A DNA stretch of 64,000 bases from Curtobacterium sp. 9128. GTDB taxonomy: Bacteria > Actinomycetota > Actinomycetes > Actinomycetales > Microbacteriaceae. How positions within the stretch are numbered: position 1 is the first letter of the stretch; every line of letters starts with the position of its first letter. The notes under the pieces were generated by a model that made no database searches, was not told the DNA's origin, and saw only the letters and a program-made list of their open reading frames with translations. The DNA lies in assembly GCF_007673775.1 (NCBI RefSeq), contig NZ_VEAF01000002.1:124001-188000 (forward strand). Direction: 5' to 3'. Shown here one piece after another: positions 35,185-44,292 of this stretch. The translations under genes and the position numbers were made by a program.

Positions 35185-36282
35185 GTGATCACCAAGCGCG
35201 CGACGACGCTCGCGGACGGCCGCGACCTCATCTACTTCGACGACGCGGACACGACGCTGCCCGCCGACCGCCGGGTCGACGAGCGGACGCTCGACCCCCG
35301 TCCGCCGACCGCGCACATGCGGCAGGACGTCCTCACGGGCGAGTGGGTCTCGATCGCGAGCGCCCGGCAGAACCGCGCGTTCCTGCCGCCGGCCGACCAG
35401 GACCCGCTCGCGCCGCAGAGCGACGCCAACCCCTCGGAGATCCCGAGCCGCTACGACGTCGCCGTGTTCGAGAACAAGTCCCCGTCCTTCGGCCCGGACC
35501 TCCAGGCGGACGACGCTCCGGATTCGCTCGCGTCCCTGACCGACGTCGGGTTGAACCGGACGTTCCGTTCCGTCGGCCGGTGCGAGGTCGTGTGCTTCTC
35601 CCCCGAGACCTCGGGCTCGTTCGCCTCGATCTCGGAGTCGCGAGCGCGCACCGTGGTGGAGGCCTGGGCGGACCGCACGGCGGCGCTCTCCGCGATGCCG
35701 GGGATCCAACAGGTCTTCCCGTTCGAGAACCGCGGTGAAGCGATCGGTGTCACGCTGCACCACCCGCACGGGCAGATCTACGCCTACCCCTACGTCACCC
35801 CGCGCACGCAGCGCCTCCTGGAGTCGATCGAGCGGTTCGGGCCGGACCTGTTCGAACGACACCTGGCGAACGAGCGGGACTCCGAGCGGGTCGTCCTCGC
35901 CGGTGAGCACTTCACCGCCTTCGTCCCCTTCGCCGCACGCTGGCCCCTCGAGATCCACATGCTCCCGCACCGGCACGTCCCGGACTTCGCCGGCCTGACC
36001 GACGCCGAGAAGGACGAGCTCGCGCACATGCACCTGCGCCTGACGCGGGGGATGGACCAGCTCTACGGTGACCCCACCCCCTACATCGCAGCGTGGCACC
36101 AGGCGCCGGTGCACACCGCCCGGGACACCGTGCGGCTGATGCTGCAGATCACGTCTCCGCGACGGGCCGAGACGAAGCTGAAGTTCCTGGCCGGCAGCGA
36201 AGCCGCCATGGGGGCCTGGATCGGCGACGTCGTCCCCGAGCAACAGGCCGAGTTCATCCGAGGAGGGATCGAGCGCGCATGA
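35185..36282 (+). CDS. galT: Galactose-1-phosphate uridylyltransferase
   Basis: This 365-aa enzyme exchanges UDP between UDP-glucose and galactose-1-phosphate. The nucleophile motif HPH is in GVTLHHPHGQIYAYPYV (about 186-202); PFENRGE precedes it, and WPLEIHMLPHRH near residue 255 completes the site. The N-terminus starts MITKRATTLADGRD from a GTG with a leaderless promoter. It overlaps galK by 4 nt (ATGA). Confidence 0.93.
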   Translation: MITKRATTLADGRDLIYFDDADTTLPADRRVDERTLDPRPPTAHMRQDVLTGEWVSIASARQNRAFLPPADQDPLAPQSDANPSEIPSRYDVAVFENKSPSFGPDLQADDAPDSLASLTDVGLNRTFRSVGRCEVVCFSPETSGSFASISESRARTVVEAWADRTAALSAMPGIQQVFPFENRGEAIGVTLHHPHGQIYAYPYVTPRTQRLLESIERFGPDLFERHLANERDSERVVLAGEHFTAFVPFAARWPLEIHMLPHRHVPDFAGLTDAEKDELAHMHLRLTRGMDQLYGDPTPYIAAWHQAPVHTARDTVRLMLQITSPRRAETKLKFLAGSEAAMGAWIGDVVPEQQAEFIRGGIERA

Positions 36283-37412
36283 CGTTCCAGCAGGAGTTCG
36301 GGTACGAGCCCACGGTGCGGTACTCCGCCCCCGGCCGCGTCAACCTGATCGGCGAGCACACCGACTACAACGACGGCTACGTGCTGCCCTTCGCGATCGA
36401 CCGTCGGACGACGGCGTCGATCGCCCAGCGCGACGACCGCGTGCTCCGGGTCGCGTCGGCGTTCTCCCCCGGTGAGGTCGTCACGCTCTCCCTGGACGAC
36501 CTCGCACCGGACGCGATGGACGGTTGGTCCGCGTACGTCCTCGGCATCGCGTGGGCACTCCGCGAGCAGGGCGCCGACCTGTCGGACACGACCGGCTTCG
36601 ACGTCTTCATCGAGTCGGACGTACCGGTCGGCGCCGGGCTGTCCTCGAGCGCGGCCATCGAGTGCGGGGTGGCGCTGGCCTTCAACGACCTGTGGGAGCT
36701 GGGACTCGACCGCAAGCAGCTCGCCCGTGTCGGCCAGTACTCCGAAAACCACGCTGTGGGCGCGCCGACAGGGATCATGGACCAGTCGGCGTCGCTCCTC
36801 GGGGAGCGCGATGCCGTCGTGTTCCTCGACTGCCGCACGCTCGACACCGAGGTGGTGGACCTGGCGCTCGAGGCGAACGGGCTCGAGGTCCTCGTCGTCG
36901 ACACGCACGTCGAACACGCCCACGCGACCGGCGGCTACAAGGCCCGGCGGGAGTCGTGTGAGCGCGGGGCGCAGGTCCTCGGCGTGCGGGCCCTCCGCGA
37001 CGTGACCGTGGACGACCTGCCGCGGGCCGCGGAGCTCCTCGACGACGAGACGTTCCGGCGCGTGCGCCACATCGTGACCGAGGACCAGCGCGTGCTCGAC
37101 ACGGTCCGGACCCTGCGCGAGCAGGGCCCCCGCGCGATCGGCGACCTGCTCGTGGCGTCGCACGCGTCGATGCGCGACGACTTCGAGATCTCGGTGCCCG
37201 AGCTCGACCTCGCCGTCGCGACCGCGATGGAGCACGGTGCGGTGGGCGCGCGGATGACCGGCGGTGGTTTCGGTGGTGCCGCGATCGCCCTGGTCGACCG
37301 GGAGGCCCGTGATGCGATCGCGACGGCCGTCACCTCGGCCTTCGCCGCGGCCGGGTACCGCGAGCCGACCGTGTTCACGGTGCACGCTGCGCAGGGCGCC
37401 CGCCGCGACTGA
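36279..37412 (+). CDS. galK: Galactokinase
   Basis: This 377-aa GHMP kinase phosphorylates galactose. Motif 1 is APGRVNLIGEHTDYNDGYVLP (about 19-39, galactose contacts), motif 2 is VPVGAGLSSSAA (about 116-127, ATP loop) and motif 3 is ARMTGGGFGGAAIAL (about 325-339). AGGAGGGA sits 11 bases before the ATG. Together with galT and galM it covers galactose use; galE is not in the window. Confidence 0.95.
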   Translation: MTFQQEFGYEPTVRYSAPGRVNLIGEHTDYNDGYVLPFAIDRRTTASIAQRDDRVLRVASAFSPGEVVTLSLDDLAPDAMDGWSAYVLGIAWALREQGADLSDTTGFDVFIESDVPVGAGLSSSAAIECGVALAFNDLWELGLDRKQLARVGQYSENHAVGAPTGIMDQSASLLGERDAVVFLDCRTLDTEVVDLALEANGLEVLVVDTHVEHAHATGGYKARRESCERGAQVLGVRALRDVTVDDLPRAAELLDDETFRRVRHIVTEDQRVLDTVRTLREQGPRAIGDLLVASHASMRDDFEISVPELDLAVATAMEHGAVGARMTGGGFGGAAIALVDREARDAIATAVTSAFAAAGYREPTVFTVHAAQGARRD

Positions 37413-37456
37413 GCGCGGCCGCGCGGCGCGGCGCCGCCGCGTCGGCGCCCGGTTCA

Positions 37457-37510
37457 CGCGCTGAGCGACAGTCCGCGGGGCCGAGGGCCCGTGGACTGTC
37501 GCTCAGCGCG
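37457..37510. terminator. Bidirectional terminator between galK and folD
   Basis: An 18-bp perfect stem (37457-37474 with 37493-37510) encloses a second small hairpin (GGGCC-GAG-GGCCC). It lies 45 bp after galK and 15 bp after folD, which converge. Its core GCTGAGCGACAGT is related to the hairpin at 55681. Confidence 0.8.
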
Positions 37511-37524
37511 AGGAGTCGAGTCGG

Positions 37525-38457
37525 CTAGTGCAGGTGCCGCTCGGCGGCCTCGACGACGTTCTTCATGAGCATCGCGCGGGTCATCGGCCCGACACCACCC
37601 GGCGTGGGCGACATGAAGCCGGCCACCGCGGCGACCGCGGGGTCGACGTCGCCGCGCAGCTTCGCCTTGCCGGTCTCCGGGTCGACGACACGGGTGATGC
37701 CGACGTCGATGACCGCCGCACCGGGCTTGACCCAGTCCGGCTGCACGAGTCCCGCGACCCCCGCAGCGGCCACGATGATGTCCGCTCGGCGACACTCGGC
37801 GGCGACGTCCTCCGTGAGGGAGTGCGTCAGGGTCGCCGTGGCCTCGAGCCGGGTCAGCAGCAGGCCGAGCGGGCGCCCGACCGTCAGCCCCTGACCGATG
37901 ATCGTGACGTGCTGCCCGCGGATCGGGATGTCGTACGCCTCGAGCATGGCGACGATGCCGCGCGGTGTGCACGGCAGCGGGGCGTCGATCGTGCCGGCAC
38001 CACCGGGCACGGCGAGCACGAGCTCACCGAGGTTCGTCGGGTGCAGGCCGTCGGCGTCCTTCGCCGGGTGCATGAGCTCGAGCATCGGGATCGGGTCGAT
38101 GCCCTGCGGCAACGGGAGCTGCACGATGAACGCGGTGACCCGCGGGTCGTCGTTCATCTGCAGGATCGCCGCCCGGATGTCGGCGGCACTCGCCGTCTCC
38201 GGCAGGTCGATGCGGATCGAGTCGAGCCCGATCTGCGCCGAGTCGCGGTGCTTGCCGGCGACGTACGACATCGAGCCGGGGTTCTGCCCGACCATGATCG
38301 TCCCGAGTCCGGGGCGGAACCCGTGGTCGTGCAACCGGTCGATCCGGACCTGCAGGTCGTCGAGGGTCCGGGCGGCGAGGGCCGTGCCGTCGATGCGCAC
38401 GGCGGAGTCCTCGCCGTCCCACCGGGTGTGCGGGAGGGCCGGCAGCGTCACGGTCAC
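37525..38457 (-). CDS. folD: Methylenetetrahydrofolate dehydrogenase/cyclohydrolase FolD
   Basis: This 310-aa bifunctional enzyme makes 10-formyl-THF from 5,10-methylene-THF with NADP. The catalytic lysine is in [11 protein letters not shown] (about 62-72). The folate site is PLPQGID (about 114-120), the nucleotide loop is [14 protein letters not shown] (about 188-201), and the C-terminal signature is [16 protein letters not shown]. Its GTG overlaps the glyA stop, so one-carbon supply genes are coupled. The N-terminal extension of about 20 residues is slightly longer than usual. Confidence 0.93.
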   Translation of the reverse strand: MTVTLPALPHTRWDGEDSAVRIDGTALAARTLDDLQVRIDRLHDHGFRPGLGTIMVGQNPGSMSYVAGKHRDSAQIGLDSIRIDLPETASAADIRAAILQMNDDPRVTAFIVQLPLPQGIDPIPMLELMHPAKDADGLHPTNLGELVLAVPGGAGTIDAPLPCTPRGIVAMLEAYDIPIRGQHVTIIGQGLTVGRPLGLLLTRLEATATLTHSLTEDVAAECRRADIIVAAAGVAGLVQPDWVKPGAAVIDVGITRVVDPETGKAKLRGDVDPAVAAVAGFMSPTPGGVGPMTRAMLMKNVVEAAERHLH

Positions 38458-39800
38458 GCGTACAGCGGGAACGCGTCGGTGAGGGCCTTCACCCGGGCCG
38501 AGAGCGCGTCGATGTCGGGGTCCGGCATGAGCGTCAGCGCGATGATGTCCGCCACCTCGGTGAACTCGGCGTCGCTGAACCCGCGCGTCGCGAGCGCCGA
38601 CGTGCCGATGCGGACACCCGAGGTGACCATCGGCGGGCGCGGGTCGAACGGGACGGAGTTGCGGTTCACGGTGATGCCCACGGCGTGCAGGAGGTCCTCG
38701 GCCTGCTTGCCGTCGACCTCGGACTCGCGCAGGTCGACGAGCACCAGGTGCACGTCGGTGCCGCCGGTGAGGACGTCGATGCCAGCGGCCTTGGCGTCGT
38801 CCGCGGTGAGACGGGCGGCGAGGGCCTGGGCACCGCGGATGGTGCGCTCCTGGCGGTCCTTGAACTCCGGGGTGCCGGCGAGCAGGAACGCCGTGGCCTT
38901 GGCGGCGATGACGTGCATGAGCGGGCCGCCCTGCTGCCCCGGGAACACCGCCGAGTTGAGCTTCTTGAACAGCGACTCGTCGTTCGACAGGATCAGGCCG
39001 GAGCGCGGGCCGGCGAGCGTCTTGTGCACGGTCGAGGAGACGACGTGCGCGTGCGGGACGGGCGACGGGTGCAGACCGGCCGCGACGAGCCCGGCGAAGT
39101 GCGCCATGTCCACCCAGAGCTTCGCGCCGACCTCGTCCGCGATCTCCCGGAACTTCGCGAAGTCGAGCTGGCGCGGGTACGCCGACCAGCCGGCGATGAT
39201 GACCTTCGGCTGGTGCTCGACGGCCTTCGCGCGGATGTCGTCGTAGTCCACCTCGAACGTGGTGGGGTCGACGCCGTACGACACCGCGTTGTAGATGCGG
39301 CCGGAGAAGTTGAGCTTCATGCCGTGGGTCAGGTGGCCACCGTGCGCGAGCTCGAGACCGAGGATGGTGTCCCCGGCGGACGCGATGGCGTGCAGGACGG
39401 CGGCGTTGGCCGTGGCACCGGAGTGCGGCTGGACGTTGGCGTACGCGGCGCCGAACAGTGTCTTGGCCCGCTCGATGGCGAGCGACTCGGCGACGTCGAC
39501 GAACTCGCAGCCGCCGTAGTACCGCTTGCCGGGGTAGCCCTCGGCGTACTTGTTCGTCAGGACGGACCCCTGCGACTCGAGCACGGCGCGGGGGACGAAG
39601 TTCTCGGAGGCGATCATCTCGAGGTAGTCGCGCTGTCGTCCGAGCTCCTGCTGCAGGACGGCGGCGATCTCGGGGTCGACCTCGGCGAGCGGGGCGTTGA
39701 AGGCGGCGCGCGCGGCGGCCTGGGCGGCACCGGCGGACGCGGCCGCGGGCTCGGCAGGTCCGGTCTCGGCGACGAACGGGGGCAGATCGGTGATGGACAC
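38454..39800 (-). CDS. glyA: Serine hydroxymethyltransferase
   Basis: This 448-aa PLP enzyme converts serine and THF to glycine and methylene-THF. The PLP lysine is in [14 protein letters not shown] (about 252-265). Other family landmarks are [12 protein letters not shown] (about 59-70), [14 protein letters not shown] and [14 protein letters not shown] 30-residue Ala-rich N-terminal extension ([20 protein letters not shown]) exceeds the E. coli enzyme. It is first in glyA-folD and is preceded by a ZTP riboswitch. Confidence 0.95.
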   Translation of the reverse strand: MSITDLPPFVAETGPAEPAAASAGAAQAAARAAFNAPLAEVDPEIAAVLQQELGRQRDYLEMIASENFVPRAVLESQGSVLTNKYAEGYPGKRYYGGCEFVDVAESLAIERAKTLFGAAYANVQPHSGATANAAVLHAIASAGDTILGLELAHGGHLTHGMKLNFSGRIYNAVSYGVDPTTFEVDYDDIRAKAVEHQPKVIIAGWSAYPRQLDFAKFREIADEVGAKLWVDMAHFAGLVAAGLHPSPVPHAHVVSSTVHKTLAGPRSGLILSNDESLFKKLNSAVFPGQQGGPLMHVIAAKATAFLLAGTPEFKDRQERTIRGAQALAARLTADDAKAAGIDVLTGGTDVHLVLVDLRESEVDGKQAEDLLHAVGITVNRNSVPFDPRPPMVTSGVRIGTSALATRGFSDAEFTEVADIIALTLMPDPDIDALSARVKALTDAFPLYA

Positions 39801-39849
39801 GGGACTCCTACGGTGTGCGGACGACCTCGCGGTCGTGCTCGGACGGTCG

Positions 39850-39931
39850 GTGGGCGCTGCCCAGGCGTACGGCAGCGCTCCGTGTCATGTGTCGCTCCCC
39901 GATGGTGACCCATCCAACGCCAGTCGCGACC
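39850..39931 (-). promoter_or_regulatory. ZTP (pfl) riboswitch upstream of glyA
   Basis: Reading the minus strand from 39931, the RNA has GTCGCGACTGGCG (39930-39918), a hairpin region with ACCATCGGGGAGCG, and the conserved 3' element CCGTACGCCTGGGCA (39872-39858). These are the hallmark ZTP-aptamer elements. ZTP/ZMP accumulates when 10-formyl-THF is short, and the riboswitch turns on one-carbon genes. The gap to the glyA start (about 50 nt) may hold an expression platform with a GCTGC/GCAGC stem. Confidence 0.85.
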
Positions 39932-39936
39932 CCACG

Positions 39937-39965
39937 ATCGTACCGAGCAGCCTCGGCTGTGTCAC
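39937..39965 (-). promoter_or_regulatory. glyA promoter
   Basis: GTGACA (39965-39960) and TACGAT (39942-39937) are separated by 17 bp on the minus strand, which puts the start at about 39930, the first bases of the riboswitch. Confidence 0.65.
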
Positions 39966-39974
39966 CCTGGAGAC

Positions 39975-40262
39975 ATGACCATGCTGTCCCCGGACGTCGA
40001 CGAACGCGCCGGCACCCGTGCTGATGCGCCGTGGGTCACCGTGGTCTGGGACGACCCGGTCAACCTGATGACGTACGTGACGTACGTCTTCCAGAGCTAC
40101 TTCGGGTTCCCGAAGGCGAAGGCCGAACGGCTCATGCACCAGGTCGACTCCGAGGGCCGGGCCGTCGTGGCCACCGGGCACCGCGAGGAGATGGAGCGGC
40201 ACGTCGAGGCCATGCACGGCTACGGGCTCCAGGCCACGGTCGACCGGGCCCCGGGGGCGTGA
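39975..40262 (+). CDS. clpS: ClpS adaptor protein
   Basis: This 95-aa adaptor hands N-degron substrates to ClpAP/ClpCP. The core PWVTVVWDDPVNLMTYVTYVF (about 19-39) and KAERLMHQVDSEGRAVVATGHREEMERHVEAMHGYGLQATVD match ClpS. It is upstream of and overlaps the DUF2017 gene by 4 nt (GTGA), the conserved actinobacterial pair. Confidence 0.93.
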   Translation: MTMLSPDVDERAGTRADAPWVTVVWDDPVNLMTYVTYVFQSYFGFPKAKAERLMHQVDSEGRAVVATGHREEMERHVEAMHGYGLQATVDRAPGA

Positions 40263-40735
40263 TCCCGTTCGTCCGTCGAGGTGACGGCATCCACCTCGAC
40301 ATGGCCTCCGGCGAGCGCGCCGTGCTGACGGACCTGACCGAGCAGCTCCGGCAGATCCTCGACGGGGACATGGACTCCGACCCGGTGACGCTCCGGATGT
40401 TCCCGGACGCCTACCCCGGGGACCGTGCGGCGAGTGCCGAGTTCCGGCGGTACACCCAGAGCGACCTCCGCACGGCGAAGTCCGCGAACGCGCAGGTCGT
40501 GCACGACTGGCTGACGGGGACGAAGGACGGCGCGTTCGCACCGACGGACGAACAGGCGTGGATCCGGTGCCTCACCGACCTCCGCCTGACGATCGCCGAC
40601 CGACTCGGGATCGTGGACCAGGCGACGGAGGACGCGACCCGGACGGGGAACGGCGGCGTCGGGCTCCGCGACGTCTACGACTGGCTCGGCTTCGTGCAGG
40701 AGCACCTCATCACGACGATGACCGAGGACCGCTGA
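40259..40735 (+). CDS. aosR: DUF2017 family protein (AosR-like)
   Basis: This 158-aa protein (MIPFVRRGDGIHLDMASGER) is helical, with LTDLTEQLRQILDG and a C-terminal DVYDWLGFVQEHLITTM. The family is called actinobacterial oxidative stress regulator (AosR) in mycobacteria, where it is the clpS neighbour and affects mycothiol/CysM2-linked sulfur metabolism. The family also has been treated as an uncharacterised domain. The GTG overlaps the clpS stop. Confidence 0.8.
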   Translation: MIPFVRRGDGIHLDMASGERAVLTDLTEQLRQILDGDMDSDPVTLRMFPDAYPGDRAASAEFRRYTQSDLRTAKSANAQVVHDWLTGTKDGAFAPTDEQAWIRCLTDLRLTIADRLGIVDQATEDATRTGNGGVGLRDVYDWLGFVQEHLITTMTEDR

Positions 40736-40768
40736 CACGACGGTCACGACGCCCGGAGGGGGCCGGGC

Positions 40769-41641
40769 TCAGCCGAGCAGCTCCCGTCGGTGGTCAGCAG
40801 CCCATGCCCGCATCGTGCGGGGCGGGACACCGGTGATCCGCGTGACGTCGTCGCTCATCACGTCGACCCCGTCCAGACCCCGGCGGAGCACCCGACCGAA
40901 CTGCTGACGCAGCCCCTCGGCCTGCCACGCCGGCACGCCGCCCGCCCGGACCACCGCGCGCCAGACCCGACTCGGCAGCTGCTGCGACCGGACGCGGCGA
41001 CCGAGCCCGGCGGTCAGCTCCGCCGCGATCCCCCGGGCGTCGAGCGCCGCCGGACCGGTGAGCACGGGTTCGGTGCCGTCGTGGTCGGTGCTGGTGAGGA
41101 CCGTCGCGGCGGTGCGGGCGATGTCGGCGGTGTCGATCCAGCCCGCGCGGCCGCGCCCCGTGGTGTGCGGGTACCAGCCGCGGTGGATCGCCGGTGCGGA
41201 GGGGAGCAGGTTCGTCATGAACGCGGAGGGGTGCAGGATCGTCCAACCGAGTCCGCTCGTGCGCAGGAGGCGATCGGTCTGCCAGGCCGCGGCGGCCCAG
41301 GGCATCGGCGAGTGCTCGGCAGCGTCGCCGCCCGACAGGTGCACGACCCTGGTCACACCGGCACGCTGCGCCGCCCGGATCCCGGCGGCTCCGTGTTCCG
41401 CCTGGCGGGGGCTGACCGGCGTGACCAGGAACAGGCGGTCCGCGCCCTCGAGCGCCGCGGTGAGGGCGTCGACGTCGTCGAGGTCGGCAAGCCGGGCCTC
41501 GATCCCACGACGAAGGAGCGTCTCGACCTGCTCGGGGCGGCGGACGACGGCACGGACCGTGCTCTCCGCGTGCTCGAGCAGGTCGATGGTCTTGCCTCCC
41601 ACGTCCCCGGTGACGCCGGTGATTGCGATCGTCTCGGTCAT
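40769..41641 (-). CDS. NmrA-type NAD(P)-binding reductase
   Basis: This 290-aa atypical short-chain dehydrogenase has the Rossmann motif IAITGVTGDVGGKTIDLL (about 5-22; TGxxGxxG). It lacks a clear YxxxK pair, so it may be a binding or regulatory protein. Landmarks are RLFLVTPVSP, GVTRVVHLSG and GWTILHPSAFM. It diverges from a MarR gene over 59 bp with a palindromic operator, so it is probably the target of that regulator. Such pairs often answer electrophiles or quinones, which is inference here. Confidence 0.78.
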   Translation of the reverse strand: MTETIAITGVTGDVGGKTIDLLEHAESTVRAVVRRPEQVETLLRRGIEARLADLDDVDALTAALEGADRLFLVTPVSPRQAEHGAAGIRAAQRAGVTRVVHLSGGDAAEHSPMPWAAAAWQTDRLLRTSGLGWTILHPSAFMTNLLPSAPAIHRGWYPHTTGRGRAGWIDTADIARTAATVLTSTDHDGTEPVLTGPAALDARGIAAELTAGLGRRVRSQQLPSRVWRAVVRAGGVPAWQAEGLRQQFGRVLRRGLDGVDVMSDDVTRITGVPPRTMRAWAADHRRELLG

Positions 41642-41659
41642 GGACCACTCCTTCGGTAT

Positions 41660-41669
41660 CAGTTAACTG
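41660..41669. promoter_or_regulatory. Likely MarR operator
   Basis: CAGTTAACTG is a perfect 10-bp palindrome in the divergent gap, 19 bp before the NmrA gene and 31 bp before marR. It could repress both. Confidence 0.55.
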
Positions 41670-41700
41670 TTTCTGGAGACTACGTCGGTAGCATCGGGAC

Positions 41701-42159
41701 GTGCCCAGCAACTTCTCGGTGACGCACGACGACGTCGACGCGATCGCGACCTGGACGGTGGTCCGCGCGGCCCGGGAGCTCGCCCGTCGCCTGGCCGAGG
41801 AGCTGGCGCCGCTCGAGCTGTCCCCGGTGGACTTCGGCGCCCTCGTCCAGCTGGCCGCCGGTGGCGAGCTGAACCAGGCCGAACTCGCCCGCGCGGTCGG
41901 GGTCCGCGCCCAGAGCATGAGCGCCGTCGTCGGCGCGCTCGAGGCGCGGGGACTCGTCGCGCGCGGTGCTGTGCCGGGCCGAGGACGAGCCTCCCGTCTG
42001 CGCCTCACCGACGCCGGACGCGACCTGCTCGCCACGGCGTGGCCGCGCGTGCAGGCGAGCAACGCGTGGTTCGCGGACGACGGCGACGCCGTGGGACGGA
42101 CGCTCCGTCCGTTCACGAGCCGGGGCACCCTGCGCGGAGCGGCGGACGGCGTCGCCTGA
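41701..42159 (+). CDS. MarR-family regulator
   Basis: This 152-aa winged-helix protein has ELNQAELARAVGVRAQSMSAVVGALEARGLV as its recognition region (about 58-88) and the wing GRGRASRLRLTDAGRDLL. It begins at GTG 41701, six bases after TAGCAT, so it is leaderless. The first protein in the pair with the divergent NmrA reductase, it is likely autoregulated. Ligand unknown. Confidence 0.85.
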   Translation: MPSNFSVTHDDVDAIATWTVVRAARELARRLAEELAPLELSPVDFGALVQLAAGGELNQAELARAVGVRAQSMSAVVGALEARGLVARGAVPGRGRASRLRLTDAGRDLLATAWPRVQASNAWFADDGDAVGRTLRPFTSRGTLRGAADGVA

Positions 42160-42196
42160 TCGGAAGGATGCCTTGCAAGTTCTGCTGCGAAAGTAG

Positions 42197-42209
42197 TACC
42201 GTCACGGTA
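42197..42209. promoter_or_regulatory. Promoter with inverted repeat before the second marR
   Basis: TACCGT (42197-42202) is a leaderless -10 with six bases before the ATG and forms a 6-bp inverted repeat with ACGGTA (42204-42209). Autorepression is plausible. Confidence 0.45.
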
Positions 42210-42628
42210 TGGAATCGCACGTCGAGCTCGCCGGCGACCTCCTGACCCTGCACGGGCGGATCCGCCGGACCCTGCTCACCGGCAAGGCCGACGAGGTCAC
42301 CGCATCGCAGACGGCTGCACTCGGCCGGCTCCTGCGGTACGGCGAGAGCACCGTGGCCGACCTCGCGCGCGCCGAGGGCGTCCGACCGCAGTCGATGGGC
42401 GCGACCGTCCAGGGTCTCGTCGACCTCGGCCTGGTCGAGCGGCGCCCGGACCCCGCGGACGGCCGACGGACACTCGTCCGCGCGACCGAGACCGGGGCCC
42501 GTGCGCGCGAGGACTCGTGGGCGACCCGCACGGGGGTGCTGGCCGACCGCCTCGCCGCACTCCCCGAGGACGACCGCGCGACCGTGGCCCGTGCCATCGC
42601 GATCCTCGCGCCCCTCACCGAACCCTGA
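42209..42628 (+). CDS. MarR-family regulator of the MFS exporter
   Basis: This 139-aa MarR protein has TASQTAALGRLLRYGESTVADLARAEGVRPQSMGATVQGLVDLGLVERR as its helical DNA-binding core (about 30-78) with wing RRPDPADGRRTLVRAT. It is immediately upstream of the MFS gene, and both would be induced together by the exporter's substrate. It is similar in size and layout to the MarR at 41701, and the two could be an old duplication. Confidence 0.85.
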   Translation: MESHVELAGDLLTLHGRIRRTLLTGKADEVTASQTAALGRLLRYGESTVADLARAEGVRPQSMGATVQGLVDLGLVERRPDPADGRRTLVRATETGARAREDSWATRTGVLADRLAALPEDDRATVARAIAILAPLTEP

Positions 42629-44067
42629 CCGTCCCTCCCCGGAAGAAGCCCGCCACGTCCACGCCCACCGCGCACCAGCCCGACACCGCCAGCGTCACCA
42701 CCGGCGGGTCCGGCTTCGGCCCGAAGCTGCTCATCCCCGTCCTGGTCGGCCCGCTCCTCAACCCGATCAACACCACGATGGTGTCCGTCGCCCTCGCGCC
42801 GATCTCGCGCGACCTCGGCATCGGCGCGTCCCAGGCGATCTGGCTCGTCGCGGCGCTCTACCTCGCCAGCGCGATCGCGCAGCCGACCATGGGCAAGCTG
42901 GCGGACCGCTTCGGGCCGAAGAAGGTGTTCATGGCCGGGCTCGTGGTGGTGGGGGTCGCCGGACTCGTACCGGAGGTCCTGACGGGCTTCGGCGGCGCGG
43001 TGTTCGCCCGGGTGCTCATCGGCATCGGGACGTCATCGGCGTACCCGGCGGCGCTCACCACGCTGCGACAGCACTCCGCGCGGATCGGGAAGCCGACCCC
43101 GTCGCTCGTCCTCGGTGCCCTGTCGATCACGTCGCTCGTGTCCGCCGCCGCCGGACCGCCCCTCGGTGGTGCGCTCATCGCGGCGTTCGGGTGGCACGCG
43201 ATCTTCCTGGTGAACGTCCCGCTGGCGGCGTTCGGCCTCGTCGTCGCCGGGCTCTGGCTGCCGTCCGACCGGCTCCGGCCCCGCTACGACGCCGACGTGC
43301 CGGTGCTCACCGCGCTCGACCCGTTCGGCATGGTGCTCATGACGGGCACGGTGTCCGCGCTCCTGGTGTTCCTGCTCGACGTCTCGGCGGGGCTCTGGTG
43401 GCTCCTCGGCGTCGCCGTCGTGCTGCTCGTCGCGCTCGTGGCGTGGGAGCTCCGCGCCGCGAAGCCGTTCATCGACGTGCGGATGCTCGCCCACAACGGG
43501 GCACTGTCCCGCACGTACGCACGGCTGTTCCTCGTCTACATGCTCGCGTACACGATGACGTACGGCTTCTCGCAGTGGGTCCAGGACGTCGCGGGCTACT
43601 CGAGCGACGCAGCCGGGTACATCCAGCTCCCCGCCGCGGTCGTCGCCGGGATCGTGTCCTTCGTCGTCGCCCGGAAGACCGCCGTCCGCGGGCCGCTCGT
43701 CGTCGCCGCCACGGTGCCGATCGTCGGCGGGCTGCTGCTGCTCGGGCTGCACACCGGGTCGCCCGTCGTGCTGCTCGCCCTGGCGCCGGCCCTGTTCGGC
43801 ATCCCGCAGGCCCTGGCATCGGTGTCGAACCAGGCGGCGCTGTACCGGATCGTGCCGCCGGAGTCGATCGGGACGGCCGCCGGCCTCTCGCGCACCAGCA
43901 TCTACATCGGGGCGATCGCCGCCTCGTCGCTCATCGGCGGGGTGTTCGGCCAGGCCCCGACGACGGCGGACCTGCACGTGCTCGGGTGGGTCATCGCGGG
44001 GATCGCGGTGCTGCTCACCGTGCTGACGGTGTCCGACCGGGCGCTCGGCGACCGCGCCGCCCGCTGA
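42517..44067 (+). CDS. MFS drug-type exporter (DHA2-like)
   Basis: This major facilitator has 14-helix-type topology starting near FGPKLLIPVLVGPLLNPINTTMVSVALAPISRDLG. It has the motif GKLADRFGPKKVFMAG and a long run of hydrophobic helices, so export of drugs or metabolites is likely. The start is unclear. GTG 42517 (GAGG upstream) gives 516 aa but overlaps the MarR gene by 112 bp. CTG at 42625 would overlap its stop by 4 nt and give a normal length (480 aa). The first ATG lies inside helix 1. The real N-terminus is probably near 42625. Confidence 0.8.
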   Translation: MGDPHGGAGRPPRRTPRGRPRDRGPCHRDPRAPHRTLTVPPRKKPATSTPTAHQPDTASVTTGGSGFGPKLLIPVLVGPLLNPINTTMVSVALAPISRDLGIGASQAIWLVAALYLASAIAQPTMGKLADRFGPKKVFMAGLVVVGVAGLVPEVLTGFGGAVFARVLIGIGTSSAYPAALTTLRQHSARIGKPTPSLVLGALSITSLVSAAAGPPLGGALIAAFGWHAIFLVNVPLAAFGLVVAGLWLPSDRLRPRYDADVPVLTALDPFGMVLMTGTVSALLVFLLDVSAGLWWLLGVAVVLLVALVAWELRAAKPFIDVRMLAHNGALSRTYARLFLVYMLAYTMTYGFSQWVQDVAGYSSDAAGYIQLPAAVVAGIVSFVVARKTAVRGPLVVAATVPIVGGLLLLGLHTGSPVVLLALAPALFGIPQALASVSNQAALYRIVPPESIGTAAGLSRTSIYIGAIAASSLIGGVFGQAPTTADLHVLGWVIAGIAVLLTVLTVSDRALGDRAAR

Positions 44068-44292
44068 GCGCGGCGGGCCGTCGCCGTGGTCCGTGGTCCG
44101 TGGTGCATCCGCACAACCGGAGGCACGACGCGCAACGCAACGACGCGGCGCGACCGGCTTCCCGTTGTGCGAACGCGGAAGATGCGGCCGGCACCACCGC
44201 CGCTCCCCCACAGGCCCGCGGACAGCACCGACTCGTCCACAGGAGGCCCGCCGCGAGGCCGAGCCGCGCCTCCCGGCCGGTAGCCTGAACCG
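44068..44292. other. Intergenic region before purU
   Basis: No gene is seen. The word CCGTGGT occurs three times in tandem near 44083-44106. CGCGCCTCCCGGCC (about 44265) belongs to a dispersed GGGAGGCnCGG family seen elsewhere. TAGCCT (44281-44286) is the -10 of purU. Confidence 0.5.

Noticed and set aside
40769-41641. Calling the NmrA-type protein a classical SDR dehydrogenase
   Set aside because: No YxxxK catalytic pair is visible, so only a binding/reductase-like assignment is supported.
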